NCBI GenBank assembly: GCA_007258455.2
Contig: VDFB02262611.1
Span: 62,001 to 126,000, forward strand
DNA: 64,000 nt
Direction: 5' to 3'
DNA from: Sequoia sempervirens
Lineage: Eukaryota; Streptophyta; Pinopsida; Cupressales; Cupressaceae
The notes under the pieces are model-generated. The model ran no database searches, was not told the DNA's origin, and worked only from the letters and a program-made list of their open reading frames with translations. Positions 60,912-64,000 of this stretch are shown here, one piece after another; the first letter of the stretch is position 1; every line of letters starts with the position of its first letter. The position numbers and the translations under genes were made by a program.

Positions 60912-61793
60912 TTAAGTAGTAAACCACTCCTTGTAAGGATTCATGTGGTAAGAGCAACCTAAATCAATAAGCCAAGCAACATTACTAATAGAGTTAGTAG
61001 AAATAAACAAAGCATCAAAATCATCACTAGAGGATTTTTCTGTGGAGGAATCAACATTTTTTTTCTTGTTCTTACACTCCTTCACATGCCTTCTTTTGCC
61101 ACAATTCAACCACTTTTCTCTTTCTGGGGGTCTTAGAACGTCCTTAAGACTTATCCCTCTTTTTATCACTTCTAGGCCCTTTCTCTTTGGACCTTCCTCA
61201 CACAAGCAAGGCATCTTGGGAGCCAACATTCAGAGACTTTCTCCTCATCTCCTATGAAAGAAGTATGGAAACCATGGTGTCCATCTTTGTCTCTACATTA
61301 CCACTACTTATGGCAGCAATTAGATTTTCCCAAGATTCAAACAAAGAACATAGAAACAAGATATGTTTATCTGTGTTTTCTAATTTAACTTCAATTGATG
61401 CAAGCTGACTTATAATCAAATTAAAAGAATTTAAATGGTCTGCAATGGAATTGCCATTTTTTATGTTGAATGAATATAACCATCTTTTGTGATACAACTT
61501 GTTAGACAAACTTTTAGTTTGATAAATATCACCTATCCTCTTCCACAATTGTATGTGATGTCTTATGTGGAGACATTCAAAAGGATAAAATCCGTGAGAC
61601 ACAACCATATGGTTCCTCGTGCCTTCTTGTCTAAATTTTTCCAATCTTCATCAGACATTGTAGTTGTTTTAATCTCTTGTGAAACTGACAACTACTTATC
61701 TCTCTCTTCAATGAGATACTCCATCTTCAGTTTTCACATCTCATAGCCTATGCCATTGAATTTATCAACATCATAGCGATAGGTAGAAGCCAT
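60912..61793 (-). pseudogene. Copia gag and protease remnant, copy 2
   Basis: Gag ATG at 61793, UBN2-type core in 61252-61644, shortened knuckle CGKRRHVKEC, and protease site WLIDLGCSYHMNP. Here D-L-G replaces the D-S-G of copy 1 through one C-to-T change on the coding strand near 60961. Confidence 0.85.
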
Positions 61794-61921
61794 GGTAAAC
61801 AACCCTCTTCATAAATTTGCAATATACCACAATACAAAATCCCATGTTGCAGCAAAAAAACCTACAACACTTAAGAGAAAGGCGCCCACTTATCAACAAA
61901 ACTGTTAGCTCTAATACCAAA

Positions 61922-62704
61922 TGTTGATTACAAGGTGAAGGAAAGCTACAATATGAACTTATGCAAGTGAATTCAAATCTGAAAATCAGATTACCAAATT
62001 ATATTTAAACATGTGATTGCGACATACATCACAATATAAAAATTAGCAAACAAAAAGTGACACTAAATTTACATGGAGAAACCCTTTCGGGAAAAAACTC
62101 CACATGAGAAAAAAGGGTAAGTATATTAATCTTCAAATGAGAGTACACAATAATACACTCCACTATTGATCTCTAATCAACTCGGAAACACCTTGTTACC
62201 TACAAGAAATCAACATTCAAACTACCATCTCATGGTTCCAATTTATAGAACTTATGGGATGTAAAACCACAAATGGTAAACCAAAACAAGAGGTACAAAA
62301 CCACCTACAAAAACCCATACCCACTTCTTGGACAACAAAAAGACATAATAAAATATTAAATGGAAATTACAAGGCTCCAACATGGGTGCCTAACCCATAT
62401 CCTATCCAACTCCTAACTTTTTAGATGCTCCATTGATCTTTTTGATCCCCAATGGCACACCAATGGACACCTTTTCTTCTCCAATCTTGAGCACCCTATC
62501 CAAGACCTTCCAACTTCCAATATAGATTCCTAGGAAAGATGCCTTTATGTGTAACCTCCACTAAAATTAAATCCTCTTTAAAATATATTTATAACATGCC
62601 AAAATTTAATGATTTTTTCTCATGTCCCCGAGAACACATTCTAAGGAACGTGGAGACATACAAATGACATAATATTACAAGGTTAATGTCAGCTTTTCCT
62701 AACA
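61922..62704 (-). repeat. Copia 5' LTR, copy 2
   Basis: TGTTGATTAC...CCTAACA, 783 bp. The PBS lies just inside at 61908-61919. Confidence 0.9.
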
Positions 62705-62902
62705 AGATGATCCTTTTATATATGACACACCAGGCACATCCGTAGTAGATGAAACAATAGTAATAGATGACCTAGAGACTAATAGTGCACCCATAATAGA
62801 ATGCACACCAACAACTAAGGGAACTACACAACCAAACACAGAGGGACCATGAATCACTACAACATTCAATGAACAAGCGAGAATAGGAGTGGGAGAGTCC
62901 AT
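62705..62902 (-). pseudogene. LINE B ORF1, N-terminal part, copy 2
   Basis: Starts MDSPTPILACSLNVV at 62902 and is cut by the copia LTR end at 62704. A one-base difference near 62718 relative to copy 1 changes the frame close to the junction. Confidence 0.55.
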
Positions 62903-62929
62903 TTCAAAAAAATCAATGAATGTTGAAAT

Positions 62930-64000
62930 ATTTACACTACATTGCTTTGCAAATATTAATGATGATTTTTTTCATTAAATGTACATATGTCAAAATATTA
63001 CCATTTATTAAAGGATCATAGAACAATTAGTGATGAATATGGTATGTTCCTTGATGGCACCATCTATCAAAGTTTAGATTCTCAGTAGTATGATTGAATC
63101 AAGTTTAACCCTTGAGGAACTTTGATGAATTGGTTTTGCCTATTCTTAACAATTTAACCAAAATATAACTTTTAATTTAGATGTATACTTACTCATCATA
63201 TTATAATATACTAAAATAATAATTATTTCTAAAATATATTACCATTTGAATGATACACATCTTTCCATTTTTTCTTTTTTCATTTTATTGTCTCCTATAA
63301 CTCATTTTACATCAAGAACATTCAAATTTTGATGTTCCCAATAATTTATCTTAAACACAGAGCATAAATTTTTTTAGCATTCTATATATATATATAAATC
63401 CAAAATATTGCTACCTATGAGCATAATTGAGATGTTTCAACAACATTTATTGGGTTATGTGATCACAACTCTTAGATTTTCTAGAATAGGGGTTAACATT
63501 CATCAACACACAATTCAAAGGCTATTCTGAAGCCACATATTAAAGAGAATGTCAAGCTTAACATACAATACCATTTGTGTTATATCAAACAGTGTAAAAA
63601 AAAATATGTAAGATATGTAAATGACACATTACTTTGCCTTGAGAGAAAAATCCAATAATCAAGTAGGAATAGGTGTTCAACATACAATTAACAATATTTT
63701 ATTCAAACAATGATGATGCATTTTCATAGATCTTCCAATTCTTAGTTTGTTCATAAGATATAAGGTAGAAATCATGAAGCAATATCTACATAGAATATAC
63801 ATCATTATATAATATGTTATGAAAGAAAAATGGATTAATTTGTTGCTTGTTAAAAAAAAATTATGCTAATTATAATATTTATAAGGTTAAATTTAATATA
63901 TATTTATGTTGAATATAAAGTTGAGTGAGATTTCAATCAAGTACATAATGTTTAATTTACAATAGTTTATGTTGCTATATTCTATGTAAAAACTTCAAAT
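62930..64000. other. AT-rich non-coding flank, copy 2
   Basis: Matches 13514-14584. No gene or element recognised. Runs off the window. Confidence 0.6.

Larger units (their letters stand above)
57152..62704 (-). mobile_element. Ty1/copia nested in LINE B, copy 2
   Basis: Same element as 7743-13287, 5553 bp here. LTRs 57152-57925 (774 bp) and 61922-62704 (783 bp), PBS GCTCTAATACCA at 61908-61919. Flanking pentamers are again ATATG and AGATG. Confidence 0.9.
55578..62916 (-). mobile_element. LINE B with nested copia, copy 2
   Basis: Flanked by TGAATGTTAAAAT (55565-55577) and TGAATGTTGAAAT (62917-62929), as in copy 1. ORF1 begins near 62902 and resumes below the copia insertion at 57151. Confidence 0.75.
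49414..64000. repeat. Large direct duplication, copy 2
   Basis: Copy of 1-14584 in the same orientation, cut by the right window edge. The same nested insertions are present at the same relative places. Differences are mostly single transitions plus a few 1-4 base indels, for example one codon fewer in LINE RT near 54620. Confidence 0.97.

Noticed and set aside
1..64000. CRISPR arrays, bacterial operons, tRNA or rRNA genes
   Set aside because: No regularly spaced identical repeats with unique spacers, no prokaryotic gene organisation, and no tRNA-like cloverleaf noticed; PBS sites are only 12-base tRNA complements.

Overview
This window looks like nuclear DNA of a repeat-rich land plant. The base composition is AT-rich. 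Copia-type elements carry primer-binding sites complementary to initiator methionine tRNA (TGGTATCAGAGC type). There are plant L1-type LINEs with a DUF4283/zinc-knuckle ORF1, and an old pararetrovirus-like insertion. A large gymnosperm-like genome is plausible, but the sequence does not prove a species. I see no convincing host gene, tRNA or rRNA: almost everything recognisable is transposable-element DNA, most of it decayed and on the minus strand.

Layout. (1) 1-14584 and 49414-64000 are two direct copies of the same segment of at least 14.58 kb, about 98% alike by eye. Each holds LINE A (reverse transcriptase, RNase H and a third ORF), then LINE B (an ORF1-only LINE with 13-bp target-site duplications). 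LINE B is itself interrupted by a 5.5-kb Ty1/copia element with 775/783-bp LTRs. (2) 14585-20442 is AT-rich DNA with TA microsatellites and a possible LTR remnant. (3) 20448-24464 is a young non-autonomous copia element: two 481-bp LTRs identical by eye, TSD AATAC, PBS, PPT and one intact gag-like ORF. (4) 26051-28526 is LINE C, 5'-truncated, with a 15-bp TSD enclosing RNase H and a third ORF. (5) 28899-29253 is a microsatellite hairpin. (6) About 29841-34380 is a decayed pararetrovirus-like block (coat/zinc knuckle, protease, reverse transcriptase, RNase H, no integrase). (7) 34380-36955 holds degenerate tandem repeats. (8) 36956-39543 is a candidate LTR plus internal region of another non-autonomous element, cut by a 100-N assembly gap at 39544-39643. 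(9) 40408-44309 is a tandem duplication of a 1.9-kb unit with nested hairpin motifs. (10) 44310-49413 is non-coding DNA with a 228-bp foldback element and a candidate plus-strand PPT/LTR start.

The most interesting observation is that two clearly different LINE insertions (A and C) carry the same extra gene just after RNase H. This third ORF has a conserved N-terminal block and a C-terminal coiled coil. In LINE C a single target-site duplication and an A-rich 3' end bracket RNase H, ORF3 and the 3' UTR as one retrotransposed unit, so ORF3 belongs to the element. LINE B shows the ORF1 of what may be the same group, attached to a similar 3' terminus with no ORF2.

The main caution is the 14.6-kb duplication. 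Its two copies lie on opposite sides of an N-gap, so it may be a true segmental duplication or two haplotype contigs wrongly placed in series.
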